From: Cupriavidus sp. U2
GTDB taxonomy: Bacteria; Pseudomonadota; Gammaproteobacteria; Burkholderiales; Burkholderiaceae
Assembly (NCBI RefSeq): GCF_009663685.2
Contig: NZ_RCOG02000006.1
Location: forward strand, 1 to 64,000
Reading direction: 5' to 3'
Length of the DNA stretch: 64,000 bases
Positions within the stretch are counted from its first letter, which is position 1. Every line of letters starts with the position of its first letter. The notes beneath the pieces are model-generated. The model had not been told where the DNA came from. It was given only the letters and a program-made list of their open reading frames with translations, and did no database searches. Made by a program: the position numbers and the translations under genes. Shown in pieces: positions 41,261 through 51,249 of the stretch.

Positions 41261-42221
41261 CGCGGACCTCCTCGGGGGGCACCACTTCATCGGGCGTGCC
41301 GCGCGGCCGGGGGTTGTCGCGGCCCCAGCGCACGATCTCGTCCTCGGCCGCCGCTTCGTCCTCGGGGCCGGTCTCGTTCGGGCCCACGCGGATGTAATGG
41401 AAAAAGCCGGCCAGCGCCGCGATGGCCATGCCCGCCACGGCCAGCGGCTTGGCCAGGCCCTTCCACAGGCTTACCAGCGGGCTGATATGCGGATCGTCGG
41501 GCAGGCCGTGGTACAGGCTCGGCTGGTCGGCGTGGTGCAGCACGTACATCACGTGGGTGCCCGACACGCCGGCCGGGTTGTACAGGCCGGCCTTCTCGAA
41601 GCCGCGCGACTTCAGGTCGACGATGCGTTCCTCGGCATGCTGGATCATGTCGGTCTTGGTGCCGAACACGATGGCGCCGGTTGGGCAGGTCTTCACGCAG
41701 GCGGGCTCCTGGCCCACGGCCACGCGGTCGGAGCACAGCGTGCACTTGTAGGCCTTGTGGTCCTGCTTGGAGATGCGCGGGATGTTGAACGGGCAGCCCG
41801 TGATGCAATAGCCGCAGCCGATGCAGTTTTCCTCGTGGAAGTCGACGATGCCGTTCGCGTACTGCACGATGGCGCCCGGCGCCGGGCAGGCCTTAAGGCA
41901 GCCGGGGTCCTCGCAGTGCATGCAGCCGTCCTTGCGGATCAGCCATTCGAGGTTGCCGTTCGGGTTCTCGTACTCGGTAAACCGCATCAGCGTCCACGTA
42001 TGCTCGTCCAGGTCGGCCGGATTGTCATAGACGCCCACGTTGGTGCCCACATCGCCGCGCAGGTCGTTCCACTCCATGCACGCGGCCTGGCAGGCCTTGC
42101 AGCCGATGCACTTGGTGGTGTCGATCAGCTTGGCCACGCTGCCCGTCACGGGCTCGCGCACGCTGGGCGACGGCGTGGTGGTGGCCGACCGGCGCACGAT
42201 ATCCAGGGACTGTAGTGCCAT
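41247..42221 (-). CDS. fdnH: Formate dehydrogenase beta subunit, iron-sulphur protein
   Basis: It carries four [4Fe-4S] clusters between the molybdenum subunit and the cytochrome. It has 324 residues. Cys motifs appear in order: [37 protein letters not shown] and CTLCSDRV with [12 protein letters not shown]-terminal membrane helix ([19 protein letters not shown]) anchors it on the periplasmic face, as in FDH-N. It begins 10 bp after fdnG. The acidic C-terminal tail is slightly longer than in E. coli. Confidence 0.95.
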   Translation of the reverse strand: MALQSLDIVRRSATTTPSPSVREPVTGSVAKLIDTTKCIGCKACQAACMEWNDLRGDVGTNVGVYDNPADLDEHTWTLMRFTEYENPNGNLEWLIRKDGCMHCEDPGCLKACPAPGAIVQYANGIVDFHEENCIGCGYCITGCPFNIPRISKQDHKAYKCTLCSDRVAVGQEPACVKTCPTGAIVFGTKTDMIQHAEERIVDLKSRGFEKAGLYNPAGVSGTHVMYVLHHADQPSLYHGLPDDPHISPLVSLWKGLAKPLAVAGMAIAALAGFFHYIRVGPNETGPEDEAAAEDEIVRWGRDNPRPRGTPDEVVPPEEVRDENR

Positions 42222-42230
42222 GTCGGTCTC

Positions 42231-45200
42231 CTATGCCCGTTCGACCTTGACCATGAACGACTTGAACTCGGGCGTCTGGGTGTTGCCGTCGCCGACGAAC
42301 GGCGTCAGCGTGTTGGCCAGGAAACCCGGCTTGGTCAGCCCGGTAAAGCCCCAGTGCAGCGGTATGCCGACCATGTGCACGGTCTTGCCGTCGATCCTGA
42401 ACGGCTTGATGCGCTTGGTCACCAGCGCCACGGCGCGGATGTAGCCGCGCGTCGACGTCACCTTGACGCGGTCGCCGGCCTTGACGCCCACCTGTTTGGC
42501 CAGTTCCTCGCCAATTTCCACGAACTGTTCCGGCTGCAGGATGGCATTGATGCGCGCGTGCTTGGTCCAGTAGTGGAAGTGCTCGGTCAGGCGGTACGTG
42601 GTGGCGATGACCGGATAGGCATCGGGCTTGCCGAACTGCGCCCAGTCGTCCTTGAACACGCGCGCCGCCGGGTTGCTGATGACCTTGGAGTCCTTGCCGT
42701 TGAGCGGGTTGTAGCCCAGCGGGTTCTCGAACGGCTCGTAGTGCTCGGGGAACGGCCCCTCCACCATGGTCTGCCGCGCAAAGAACCGCGCCACGCCTTC
42801 GGCCTGCATGATGAACGGGCCCATGCCGTTGGCCGGGTCTTCGTCGAGCTTGAAGTCGGGCGTGTCGAAGCCGGTCCAGCTCTTGCCGTTCCACGCGATC
42901 AGCTTGCGCGCCGGATTGAACGGCTTGCCGCTCACGTCGCACGACGCCCGGTTGTACAGCACGCGGCGGTTGGCCGGCCAGGCCCACGACCAGTTCAGGT
43001 TCTGGCCGATGCCGGTGGGGTCGCTGTTGTCGCGCTTGGCCATCTGGTTGCCGGCCTGCGTCCACGACCCGCAGTAGATCCAGCAGCCGCTCATGGTGCT
43101 GCCGTCGGCCTGCAGCTCGCCAAAGCTGTTGAGCTGCTCGCCGGCCTTGCGCACCACCTTGGTCGGGTCCTTCGGGTCCACCAGGTCGGTCAGGGCCCTG
43201 CCCGAATACTCCTTGGCCAGTTCCTCGGGCGAAGGCGAGTGCGGCACGGCATAGGGCCACCAGAGGTTGACGATCGGATCGGGATACTTGCCGCCTTCCT
43301 TCTGGTACATGGCGCGGATGCGCAGCCACAGCGCCGCCATGATCTCGATGTCGCTGCGCGCCTCGCCCGGCGGATCGGCGCCCTGCCAGTGCCATTGCAG
43401 CCAGCGCGACGAATTGACCAGCGCGCCGTTTTCCTCGGCAAAGCAGGTGGTGGGCAGGCGGAACACCTGGGTCTGGATCGACTTCGAATCGACGTTGTTC
43501 GATTCGCCGTAATTTCGCCAGAATTCGCTGGTCTCGGTGGCCAGCGGGTCCATCACCACCATGAACTTGAGCTGGCTCAGGCCCTTGAGCAGCTTGGCCT
43601 TGTTGGGCGCCGCCGCCAGCGGGTTGAAGCCCTGCAGGATGTAGCCGTTGATGCGCCCGGCGTTCATCATCTCGAACACCTGCAGCATGTCGTACGGCTT
43701 GTCGAGCTTGGGCAGGTAGTCGAACGCCCAGTTGTTGTCCCTGGTGGCCGCCGGCCCCCACCAGGCCTTCATCAGGCTCACGTGGAACTTGCCGTAGTTC
43801 TGCCAGTAGCTGAGCTGGTTGGGCCGCAGCGGCTTGAACGCGCGGGCCTCGATGTACTTGTCGTAGTCCGTCTCGGAGTCTGACGGCAGCGTCAGGTACC
43901 CGGGCAGCAGGTTGGTCATCAGCCCCAGGTCGGTCAGGCCCTGGATGTTCGAGTGCCCGCGCAGCGCGTTCATGCCGCCGCCGGCAATGCCGATATTGCC
44001 CAGCAGCAGCTGCACCATGGCGCCCGTGCGGATCATCTGCGAGCCGATCGAGTGCTGCGTCCAGCCCAGCGCGTACATGATCGTCATGGCGCGGTCGGGC
44101 GTGGCCGTCGAAGCCATCATCTCGCAGACCTTCAGGAACCTGTCCTGCGGCGTGCCGCAGACGCGTTCCACCATCTCGGGCGTATAGCGCGCGTAGTGGG
44201 CCTTCAGCAACTGGTAGACACAACGCGGGTGGGCCAGCGTGGGGTCGGTCTTCACGAACCCGTCGTCGCCCATTTCCCAGTCCCAGGTTTCCTTGAGGTA
44301 GTGGCGCTTCTCGGCGTCGTAGCCCGAGAAGATGCCGTCCTTGAACTGGTAATCCTCGCGGACGATGAACGTCATGTCCGTGTAGTTCTTCACGTACTCG
44401 TGCTGGATCTTGTCGTTTTCCAGCAGCCAGCGGATCACGCCGCCCAGGAACACGATGTCGGTGCCGGTGCGGATCTGCACGTAGTAGTCCGCCACCGATG
44501 CCGACCGCGTGAAGCGGGGGTCCACCACGATCAGCCGCGCCTTGTTGTGCGCCTTGGCCTCGGTGACCCACTTGAATCCGCACGGGTGTGCCTCGGCGGC
44601 ATTGCCGCCCATGATCAGGATGACGTCCGCGTTCTTGATGTCGACCCAATGGTTCGTCATCGCGCCACGGCCAAACGTCGGGGCAAGACCTGCCACCGTC
44701 GGGCCGTGTCAGACACGTGCCTGGTTGTCGAATCCCAGCATGCCAAGACTGCGGATAGTCTTGTGCGTGATGTAGCCCACCTCGTTGCTGCTGGCGGACG
44801 CCGCCAGCATCGCGGTACTGAGCCAGCGGTTGACCGTGGCGCCCTGCTCGTTCTTCTCGATGAAGTTGGCGTCGCGGTCCTGCTTCATCAGCTTGGCGAT
44901 GCGGTCCAGCGCGTCGTCCCACGTCATGCGCTGCCACTTGTCAGAGCCCGGCGCGCGGTACTCGGGGTATTGCAGGCGGTTTGGACTATGGATGAAGTCG
45001 ATCAGGCCGGCCCCCTTGGGGCACAGCGTGCCGCGGTTCACCGGGTGATCGGGGTCGCCCTCGATATGGATGATGCTGGCCTTTGCGTTCTTGGCATTGT
45101 CGCCAAGGCTGTACATCAGCAGCCCACACGCCACCGAGCAATAGGGACATGTATTGCGGGTCTCGGTGGTGCGTGCCAGCTTGTAGGCCCGCACCTCCGC

Positions 45201-45299
45201 CAGCGCCACGTCGGGCGCGAACCCGATCAGCGCCAGGCTTGACCCCGCCAGCGACGCTCCCGTGAACTTCAGGAACTGTCGGCGGTTCATCGTAACCAT
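42231..45299 (-). CDS. fdnG: Formate dehydrogenase-N type alpha subunit, selenoprotein
   Basis: This periplasmic bis-MGD molybdoenzyme oxidises formate to CO2. It has 1,022 residues with selenocysteine at 197, encoded by UGA at 44711-44709. The Tat signal is RRQFLKFTGASLAG. The N-terminal [4Fe-4S] site is CPYCSVACG with GTLCPKGAG. Around the Sec the sequence reads NQARV-Sec-HGPTVAGLAPTFGRG, identical in layout to E. coli FdnG. Downstream are MTNHWVDIKNADVILIMGGN and the C-terminal MGD-binding domain (YPVIATTYRLTEHFHYW). AGGAGGTG before 45299 fixes the start. Ordinary gene callers split it at the UGA into 44709-45299 and 42231-44696; it is one gene. Confidence 0.97.
44665..44711 (-). promoter_or_regulatory. 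Sec codon and SECIS hairpin in fdnG
   Basis: The mRNA reads UGA, then CACGGCC and, 30 bases on, GGCCGUG, an outer stem. The apical part is GGCA-GGUCU-UGCC, matching the GGUCU loop that SelB recognises in E. coli fdhF and fdnG. Position directly 3' of the UGA is required for bacterial SECIS. Confidence 0.9.
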
Positions 45300-45740
45300 G
45301 GGTACACCTCCTGGGACCGGACCGCCGTCCGGTCATGGACGTTCTGCGAGGACAAGGACGAGTATAGGCAATAGTGGCGTTTTCGCTATGTGCGGTGCGG
45401 GATTGTGACGGGACAGGCTATCTTGCGCGTCACATATGGCTTTGCGCGTGGGCGCTGCGGGAGCCATGGCCCACGGCCGTTCGAAATCGGCTCATGCCGC
45501 GCGCACTGCATGAAGAATGTAACAGCTATGTATGCCAAATATTACAAATTCGTCACCTGTCAATGCCCCTGATGTGGGTTATGCGGCGCAAGTCGAGTCG
45601 GACACACTCCACGCCGCCTGGTAATGCGGTTGCATAAAGCCTGCGTGTGATGTATTAGGCGCGCCCACGTTCAGGGCAGCCCAGGCCGGAAAAACCCGGC
45701 ACGTGGCGCGTCAAATCAACCAAAGAAAGAGACAACAGGG
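45300..45740. other. Divergent promoter region between fdnG and a lipoprotein gene
   Basis: No gene is seen in 440 bp. TTGACA on the minus strand (45564-45559) lies about 260 bp before fdnG, but the nearest -10-like TAATAT is only 13 bases away, so the pair is doubtful. AT-rich sequence at 45520-45560 (TATGCCAAATATTACAAATT) marks the probable regulatory centre. No FNR or NarL site could be identified with confidence. Confidence 0.4.
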
Positions 45741-47396
45741 ATGAAATCGAGACTTCTTTTGACGGGTCTGGCCGCTGTCGTGCTGACGGCGTGCGGGGGT
45801 GGAGGGGATGGCGGCAACGGCGGCACGGCGACGCCTGCGGCCACCACGACCAAAATCAGTGGTACGGCAGCGACCGGTGCCGCCATGGCCAACGTGACGG
45901 TAACCGCCAAGTGCGCATCCGGCGGCGGCAGCGCGGTGACCGCTGCGGACGGCACGTTCACGATCAGCATCGACAATGCCAGCCGCCCCTGCGTGCTGAG
46001 CGCGACGGCGGCGGACGGCACGGTCCTTCATTCGGTCGTGGAAGCCGGTTCGGGAACCAGCGTCACGGCAAATGTCTCGCCGTTCACGGAATTGCTGACT
46101 GCTGCGCTCGCTCAGGGCAGTACCGACAAGTTTTTCAGCCAATTCGATGCCGCCGCCCAGGCGCGCCTGACGGCGTCCAGCCTCTCGACGGCGACCGATA
46201 CGGTGCGCCTGACGCTGACTGGCGTGGTTGACCTGGCTGGCGTGGACCCGCTCAAGGGGGCCTTGGTTGCCGCCAACAACGGCAAGCCTGGCAACGCCAT
46301 GGACCAGTTGCTCGACCAATTGCGTGATCGGCTTGCCACGTCCCGGGCAACGGTGGCGGACCTGGCGACCGCCATCGGCAGCAATGCGGGCTCCGAGGCC
46401 ATCGGCACGATCCTGAAGACGGCTTCGGCAACATGCGCCGGGCTGCGGACCGGCGACTACGTGTTGCTGGCCCCAGGGGGTACGGTCGGTGCATTGTCGA
46501 TCGATGCGAAGGCGCTGACGCTGACGCCCAAAGCCATGACAAACGTGCCGGCAAACGTCGTGGCCCCGCTGGCGACGGTTGCTTCGCTGGCAATGTCGCC
46601 GGCTTCCGGCGAAGCATGCCGCTTCGATGTCGATAACAACGCCTTCAGCATGCTGGTCTCGTCGGCGGGCATTGCCCTGGCGATGCCGAGCGCAGGGACG
46701 GTCTCCGCGCCCAATGGTGCGCCGGCCGTGATCGTCCCAGTTCAGCAGTTGTCCCTGGCAGAACTTGCAGGCAACTGGAACGCCTTCGCAATGGTTGGTG
46801 CGGGTGGCGCCAGCTTTACGACAGCGCGTGCGACCTTCACGCTGGATGCCAATGGCAAGATGACGGCCGGTTCGAAGTGCAACGACGACAATGCGTGCGT
46901 GGCCTGGACCGGCAATGAACTCTCTACCATTACGAAACAGCCGGGCGGCTACTTCCTGATTACCGATGTGACGGGCCCCAGCGTAGGCGTGGCATTCAAG
47001 GGGACTGACGGCCAGGTGACGGCGGTAATCAGCCAGCAGACCGGGCTGATGATCGCCACGAAGCAGGTTTCACGCGACCTGCCGGTAGTGGGTGCGACCA
47101 ATGCCTACTGGGACTATGTCACCTTCGGCGACATGTCGAGCCAGTTCACGAAGGCATCGACCCGCATCACCTCGGTCGACACCGTGAATGGCACGTACAC
47201 CCGTACCCGTATCGAAGACAATCGTCTGGACATGTGGCGGCAGAACTATCCGCTGACCGGCTTGCGCTATCGCGCTCGCAGCGTGGGCGCCGACGAGGCG
47301 GTCCAGCTGACGCTGGGCAACACCGGCATCGGTGTGAACCTTGGTCTGCACGTGACGAAACCGTATTTCGACATCTCCGTGAACCGGCCGAAGTGA
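45741..47396 (+). CDS. Large hypothetical lipoprotein
   Basis: It encodes 551 residues. The signal peptide ends in the lipobox LTAC followed by a Gly-rich stretch (GGGGDGGNGG), typical of Burkholderiales surface or periplasmic lipoproteins. Next is a carboxypeptidase-regulatory-like beta domain (about 38-100: GTAATGAAMANVTVTAKC, SAVTAADGTFTISID). A helical middle with NVSPFTELLTAAL and a C-terminal beta-rich half come after it. The product has no known enzyme motif. It has its own terminator and stands alone next to the formate dehydrogenase operon without evident functional link. Confidence 0.75.
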   Translation: MKSRLLLTGLAAVVLTACGGGGDGGNGGTATPAATTTKISGTAATGAAMANVTVTAKCASGGGSAVTAADGTFTISIDNASRPCVLSATAADGTVLHSVVEAGSGTSVTANVSPFTELLTAALAQGSTDKFFSQFDAAAQARLTASSLSTATDTVRLTLTGVVDLAGVDPLKGALVAANNGKPGNAMDQLLDQLRDRLATSRATVADLATAIGSNAGSEAIGTILKTASATCAGLRTGDYVLLAPGGTVGALSIDAKALTLTPKAMTNVPANVVAPLATVASLAMSPASGEACRFDVDNNAFSMLVSSAGIALAMPSAGTVSAPNGAPAVIVPVQQLSLAELAGNWNAFAMVGAGGASFTTARATFTLDANGKMTAGSKCNDDNACVAWTGNELSTITKQPGGYFLITDVTGPSVGVAFKGTDGQVTAVISQQTGLMIATKQVSRDLPVVGATNAYWDYVTFGDMSSQFTKASTRITSVDTVNGTYTRTRIEDNRLDMWRQNYPLTGLRYRARSVGADEAVQLTLGNTGIGVNLGLHVTKPYFDISVNRPK

Positions 47397-47435
47397 TGGC
47401 CTGACAACGGCCTGACGGCCCGATGCCTGAAACGA

Positions 47436-47468
47436 AAAAGCCCGCTTTCACAGCGGGTTTTTTCTTTC
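47436..47468 (+). terminator. Rho-independent terminator after the lipoprotein gene
   Basis: CCCGCT and AGCGGG form a 6-bp core stem extended by A/T pairs, with loop TTCAC, followed by TTTTTTCTTTCT. It is 40 bp after the stop. The A-run on its left may also serve minus-strand transcription. Confidence 0.85.
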
Positions 47469-47493
47469 TCCAGCCGCGGTCGGACACCCCCCA

Positions 47494-48408
47494 TCAAAAA
47501 TCCACCTTCTGCCCCGGTTCCGGCACGATCACCGCCGTGGTGGCCGATGGACCGAGCGCCGTCTTCAGTTCGGCGGGCGTGCCGCGCAGCATCGGGCTGG
47601 TGCCGTAGTGCATGGGGATCGCGTACCTGGGCCGGATGAAGTCGCGCAGCGCGATGGCGGCGTCCTGCGGGCCCATCGTGAAGTGGCCGCCGATCGGGAT
47701 CAGCACCAGGTCGGGCTTGTAGCGGTCGGCCACCATCATCATGTCGCCGTAGAGCCCGGTATCGCCCATGTGCCAGATCTTGAAGCCGTTTTCCATCTCG
47801 ATGATGTAGCCCACGGGCTCGCCGCCGTAATGGGTTTCGTCCTTGCCGGTGGCGGGATTCTTCCAGACCAGTTCCGATGAATGCTCGGCGTGCACCGCCG
47901 TGATTTTCGGACCATTGTCGCCCAGCGGTGCGATGGTGCCGCTCTTGCCGAAGCGCATGGCCTGGGTGGCCGGCAATTGTCCCAGCGTCACCAGCTGCTG
48001 GCTCAGGCCGCCGGCATTCCACAGCGGTGCGTTGGTGAGCTTAGCCAGCGCGACGGCATCGCCCAGGTGGTCGCCATGCGCGTGCGTGACCAGGATCAGG
48101 TCGACCTTGCCCAGCGCGGACAACTGCTTGTATTCGGCGGGCGTCTTCGGATTGCCGGTCAGCCATGGGTCGACGACGATGACCTTGCCGCCCGGCGTGG
48201 TGATGCGCATGGCCGACTGGCCCAGCCACAGGACTTCGGTCTTGCCCGCGGCCACTGGCGCCGTGGCAGCGGCGGCCGGCTGTGCCGGCACGGGTGGAGG
48301 CGAAACACTGGTGGCGCAGGCGCCGAGCAGCCCGATGGCGCCAGCCAGCAGCAAGCGTGGCGCACAGGATGGCAGGCGCGAAAGCCCCGGAAGGCGGCGT
48401 GTGATCAT
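47494..48408 (-). CDS. Lipoprotein metallo-beta-lactamase-fold hydrolase (UlaG-like/UPF0173)
   Basis: It encodes 304 residues. An N-terminal lipobox (LLGACA) and a Pro/Ala linker precede an MBL domain. VLWLGQSAMRITTPGGKVIVVDPWL is the L-ascorbate-lactonase-like start, and LVTHAHGDHLGD the H-x-H-x-D-H metal site. Later metal ligands are AVHAEHSS, WHMGDTGLYGDM and PMHYGTSP. The group contains putative metal-dependent hydrolases of unknown natural substrate. Being membrane-anchored on the periplasmic side is less common for this family. Start 48408 gives a proper signal. Confidence 0.85.
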   Translation of the reverse strand: MITRRLPGLSRLPSCAPRLLLAGAIGLLGACATSVSPPPVPAQPAAAATAPVAAGKTEVLWLGQSAMRITTPGGKVIVVDPWLTGNPKTPAEYKQLSALGKVDLILVTHAHGDHLGDAVALAKLTNAPLWNAGGLSQQLVTLGQLPATQAMRFGKSGTIAPLGDNGPKITAVHAEHSSELVWKNPATGKDETHYGGEPVGYIIEMENGFKIWHMGDTGLYGDMMMVADRYKPDLVLIPIGGHFTMGPQDAAIALRDFIRPRYAIPMHYGTSPMLRGTPAELKTALGPSATTAVIVPEPGQKVDF

Positions 48409-48744
48409 GGTCGTCCCTGGTTGAAGTTGTCTCGACATTGCCAAAACCGCACCGCTTCAGGGGGAGATTCGGGCAGGCACTGAGGCGTTGCGAGGTGGAG
48501 TATTTGCATGCGCCGATGCCCTGTCAACCGGCGTTTCCCACCAGGGCCGGGCCGGACGCCGCAGGAAGTTGTAACGCCAAATTCAAGAAACGGCTATCCG
48601 TGCGCGCCGGCAGGCCGTCCGCCGGGTAGCGATGTCTCCCTGCGCTTACATCTGCTCACGACGGCGTAACCCACTGTAATCATCGGGCGTCCATCATGCA
48701 GTCCGTAGAGCGGGCCAAGGTTGGCCCGACTGAAGGAGTGAAAG
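48409..48744. other. Intergenic region, no gene seen
   Basis: The 336 bp between two divergent genes hold no supported ORF, repeat or terminator. AAGGAG at 48735-48740 is the ribosome site of the next gene. Promoters must lie here, but none is convincing. Confidence 0.4.
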
Positions 48745-49095
48745 ATGCGCAAGTCGATTCGTTACACCGGTATCGCTGTCCTGAGTGCCGCCATGCTGGT
48801 CGCCGGGACCGCCTCGGCCCACGACCGCTATCACCGTGGCGGTGGCGGATCTTCGGCAGGTGCCGCCATTGCGGTGGCGGCCGTGGCGGGCCTGGCCCTG
48901 GGCGCGCTGGTGGCCAGCAGCCAGCCGGCCTACGCCGCGCCGGCGCCAGTCTACGCGCCGCCGCAGCCGGTGGCCTATGCCGCGCCGGCCGTGCCGCCGG
49001 GCTACTGCTATAGCAACTACCAGGGCGGCTACGTGCCGTGCGGCCGTCCGGCGCCGGTGCAGTACGCCCCGCCGCAGCAGTACTACGGCTATTGA
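48745..49095 (+). CDS. Secreted Ala/Pro/Tyr-rich small protein
   Basis: It encodes 116 residues. A signal peptide (IAVLSAAMLVAGTASA) precedes a His/Gly stretch, a hydrophobic Ala/Gly/Val segment (AAIAVAAVAGLALGALVASS) and a Pro/Tyr/Ala-rich tail with two Cys (GYCYSNYQGGYVPCGR). The hydrophobic segment resembles glycine-zipper regions of outer-membrane-associated small proteins. A strong AAGGAG lies upstream. The function is unknown. Confidence 0.75.
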   Translation: MRKSIRYTGIAVLSAAMLVAGTASAHDRYHRGGGGSSAGAAIAVAAVAGLALGALVASSQPAYAAPAPVYAPPQPVAYAAPAVPPGYCYSNYQGGYVPCGRPAPVQYAPPQQYYGY

Positions 49096-49201
49096 GGCAG
49101 GCAGTACAGGCAGTACAGGGGCGAGAGCCGGATCGACGCCGGCCCTCGCCGGCCACGGCGGCGCCGGAGCGCCCCCCGTATTGAGCGATATCCGGCGCGC
49201 T

Positions 49202-49414
49202 TCAACGACGCGCTCGTTCCGATGGCGCGGGCGCATGCTCGACGTCGATGCCCCAGTCGCCGTGTTCGTACCAGTCCGCGCCCAGCAGTTCCATCGGATG
49301 CTGCGTCCGGCTCGACCCGTTGCCGCAGCCCATGGCATCGACTGCGCAGTACTTGTCGCAGCCCCAGCAGATGCGCTCGGGATGTTTCGGATGAATCGGA
49401 AATTTCTTGGCCAT
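49202..49414 (-). CDS. DUF3079 family protein
   Basis: It encodes 70 residues from ATG 49414. The domain is recognisable: MAKKFPIHPKHPERICWGCDKYC, given here as a continuous N-terminal block, then CGNGSSRTQHPMELLG and DWYEHGDWG. The CxxC-x3-C cluster suggests a bound metal. It is a small cytosolic protein widespread in Burkholderiales, function unknown. A longer ORF start adds 22 residues with no domain support. Confidence 0.85.
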   Translation of the reverse strand: MAKKFPIHPKHPERICWGCDKYCAVDAMGCGNGSSRTQHPMELLGADWYEHGDWGIDVEHAPAPSERARR

Positions 49415-49780
49415 GGCGAATACGCGGACGTGCAGGGTAATGGCGCACGCCGACGCCATTGATCGTAGTTCGTTCATCACGAGAATTTGGCGATATTGCT
49501 ATTCGCGTTGCGTTGCATCAAACGCTGATCCACGACGTGGAATCAGCGCACGACCGCCTCTCTGAAGTAAGCAACCCATGCACAGCCGCCGTCCCGGGCA
49601 ATGCTTACAACCGTGAGTAGCCGCTGCCATCCGGCGGTGCCTTGCCTGACTGCAGGATCACGAAATGTCTGTCGTCCTGCGCCCCCGGGCACTGGAACGG
49701 CGTTTGCGTGACAGGCGGGGGAGTCCCCTTGGGCTTCCGCCCGGGCTGGGGGGGTGACTAACGGTTCGATGGAGGAAACC
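49415..49780. other. Intergenic region, no gene seen
   Basis: The 366 bp contain no supported gene. AT-richer sequence at 49480-49525 could hold the DUF3079 promoter. GGAGGA (49771-49776) is the ribosome site of the next gene. Confidence 0.4.
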
Positions 49781-50026
49781 ATGCGGAAGACGACAACGAC
49801 GGCAGCAGCACTGGCCCTGGTGATGATGATGCTCGGCGGCTGTACGGCAGCTGGCAGTGGTACGGGCTCCGGCTCGGTGGCAGGCTCCGGCGCCGTGACC
49901 CCGACGGATTCGGGCAGCTCGCGCAGCGGCCATTACGGAGGCGGCGGCTATGGCTCGGCCCCTGGCGGCAGCACGAGTGGCAGCACCAGCGGCAGCGGCG
50001 CCACTTCGGGCAGCTCTTCGCGCTGA
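49781..50026 (+). CDS. Small Gly/Ser-rich lipoprotein
   Basis: It encodes 81 residues. The signal peptide ends in the lipobox LGGC (LALVMMMLGGCTAAG), followed by an entirely low-complexity Gly/Ser/Thr chain with GHYGGGGYGS. GGAGGA five bases before ATG 49781 sets the start and a terminator follows 33 bp after the stop. It is probably an outer-membrane-tethered disordered protein. The function is unknown. Confidence 0.75.
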   Translation: MRKTTTTAAALALVMMMLGGCTAAGSGTGSGSVAGSGAVTPTDSGSSRSGHYGGGGYGSAPGGSTSGSTSGSGATSGSSSR

Positions 50027-50058
50027 GCCCGAACCGCTTGACGCACAGGCAGTACACG

Positions 50059-50081
50059 GCGGGCCCGCGTGGCCCGCTTTT
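50059..50081 (+). terminator. Terminator after the small lipoprotein gene
   Basis: GCGGGCC and GGCCCGC form a 7-bp stem with loop CGCGT, followed by TTTT. Confidence 0.7.
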
Positions 50082-50107
50082 GCATGGAACCGGCCTGGGC
50101 CGCTGGC

Positions 50108-51001
50108 CTAGCGGCGGCGCATTACCAGATATAGCCCGGCCGCCGCGATGGCCATGCCGGGCCAGGCCATCGGCGCCAGCGATTCGCCAAGCAGGACGAA
50201 CGCGATGACCGCCGTGGCCGGCGGGACCAGGAAGAACAGCGCCGACACGCGCGACGCCTCGCCATGCCGGATCATTGCCAGCAGCAGCGAGATCGCCACC
50301 AGCGAGTTGCCGACGACCAGGTACGCCAGCGACCCGAACAGGCCTGGCGTCCATTGCACGTGCATCGGTTCCAGCCACCAGGCCAGCGGGGCGGTGACCA
50401 GCAGCGCCACCGTGTACTGCACCGTGTTGGCCAGTACCGGATGCACCGGCGCGCCAAAGCGTTTTTCCCATAGCGTGCCGCTGGTCATTGCCAGCAGCGC
50501 CAGCAGCGCGAAGGCGAGGCCCAGCGGCGACGTCATCTGCACCGGCGATCTGGCCGTGATGACCATCACGGCACCGGCCACCCCGAGCGCCAGACCCGCC
50601 CACCGCACGCGGTCCACGCGCTCGCCGGCGATGGCTGGCGCCAGCAGCCCGATCAGGATCGGCTGTTGCGACGTGACCAGCGCCACCGCGCCCGCCGACA
50701 TGCCGAGCTTGAGGCTTAGATAGGTGCACGCAAAATAGCCGGCCTGGATCAGCAGGCCGATCATCGCCAGATGCAGCCAGGGCGCCAGGCCGCGCGGCAT
50801 CGGCGGGCGCAGCCACAGGCAGGGGCCGATCAGCAGCGCCACCACGCAGGCGTAGCGTAGCGCCAGGAATGTCAGCGGATCGGCATACTGCAGGCCCAGC
50901 TTCAGAAAGACGAAGCCGCAGGACCACAGCAGCAGGAACAGGGCGGGGGCCAGGCGGAGCCAGAGCGGGGTGGCCGGCGCCTGCAACGTGCGTTCTGGCA
51001 T
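50108..51001 (-). CDS. EamA/DMT-family transporter
   Basis: It encodes 297 residues with ten predicted helices. The first EamA repeat begins LAPALFLLLWSCGFVFLKLGL with YADPLTFLALRYACVVALL. The second contains GLAFALLALLAMTSGTLWEKRF and ends ATAVIAFVLLGESLAPMAWPG. These are hallmark DMT features. It is a different subgroup from the 28898-29809 protein. The start is chosen at MPERTLQAP; longer ORF starts give hydrophilic junk. The substrate is unknown. Confidence 0.88.
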   Translation of the reverse strand: MPERTLQAPATPLWLRLAPALFLLLWSCGFVFLKLGLQYADPLTFLALRYACVVALLIGPCLWLRPPMPRGLAPWLHLAMIGLLIQAGYFACTYLSLKLGMSAGAVALVTSQQPILIGLLAPAIAGERVDRVRWAGLALGVAGAVMVITARSPVQMTSPLGLAFALLALLAMTSGTLWEKRFGAPVHPVLANTVQYTVALLVTAPLAWWLEPMHVQWTPGLFGSLAYLVVGNSLVAISLLLAMIRHGEASRVSALFFLVPPATAVIAFVLLGESLAPMAWPGMAIAAAGLYLVMRRR

Positions 51002-51249
51002 GGACGAGGGGCCCGGACGGCGGCCATGGCGGGGATCAGGCGCAACGATAACATCGGACGCCTGCTGCATTGCCGCACTGCCGGGGGAGGCGCCGCGCCA
51101 CGGCTGCGTATGCGCCATGTCGCCGCAATGTGCATGGTCGATACAGACGGCAGCGGGGGCGTCGTGGGGTGCCCATCATCGGCGAAGGTCGTGTGCTAGA
51201 TTAGGCGCCGGCTCCCGGCATGGGGAGTAACCGGTGTGGCGGGATTCCC

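Noticed and set aside
42231..45299. fdnG read as two genes or a pseudogene because of an internal stop
   Set aside because: The stop is UGA at the exact selenocysteine position of FdnG, followed by a SECIS hairpin, and selA, selB, selC and selD are present.
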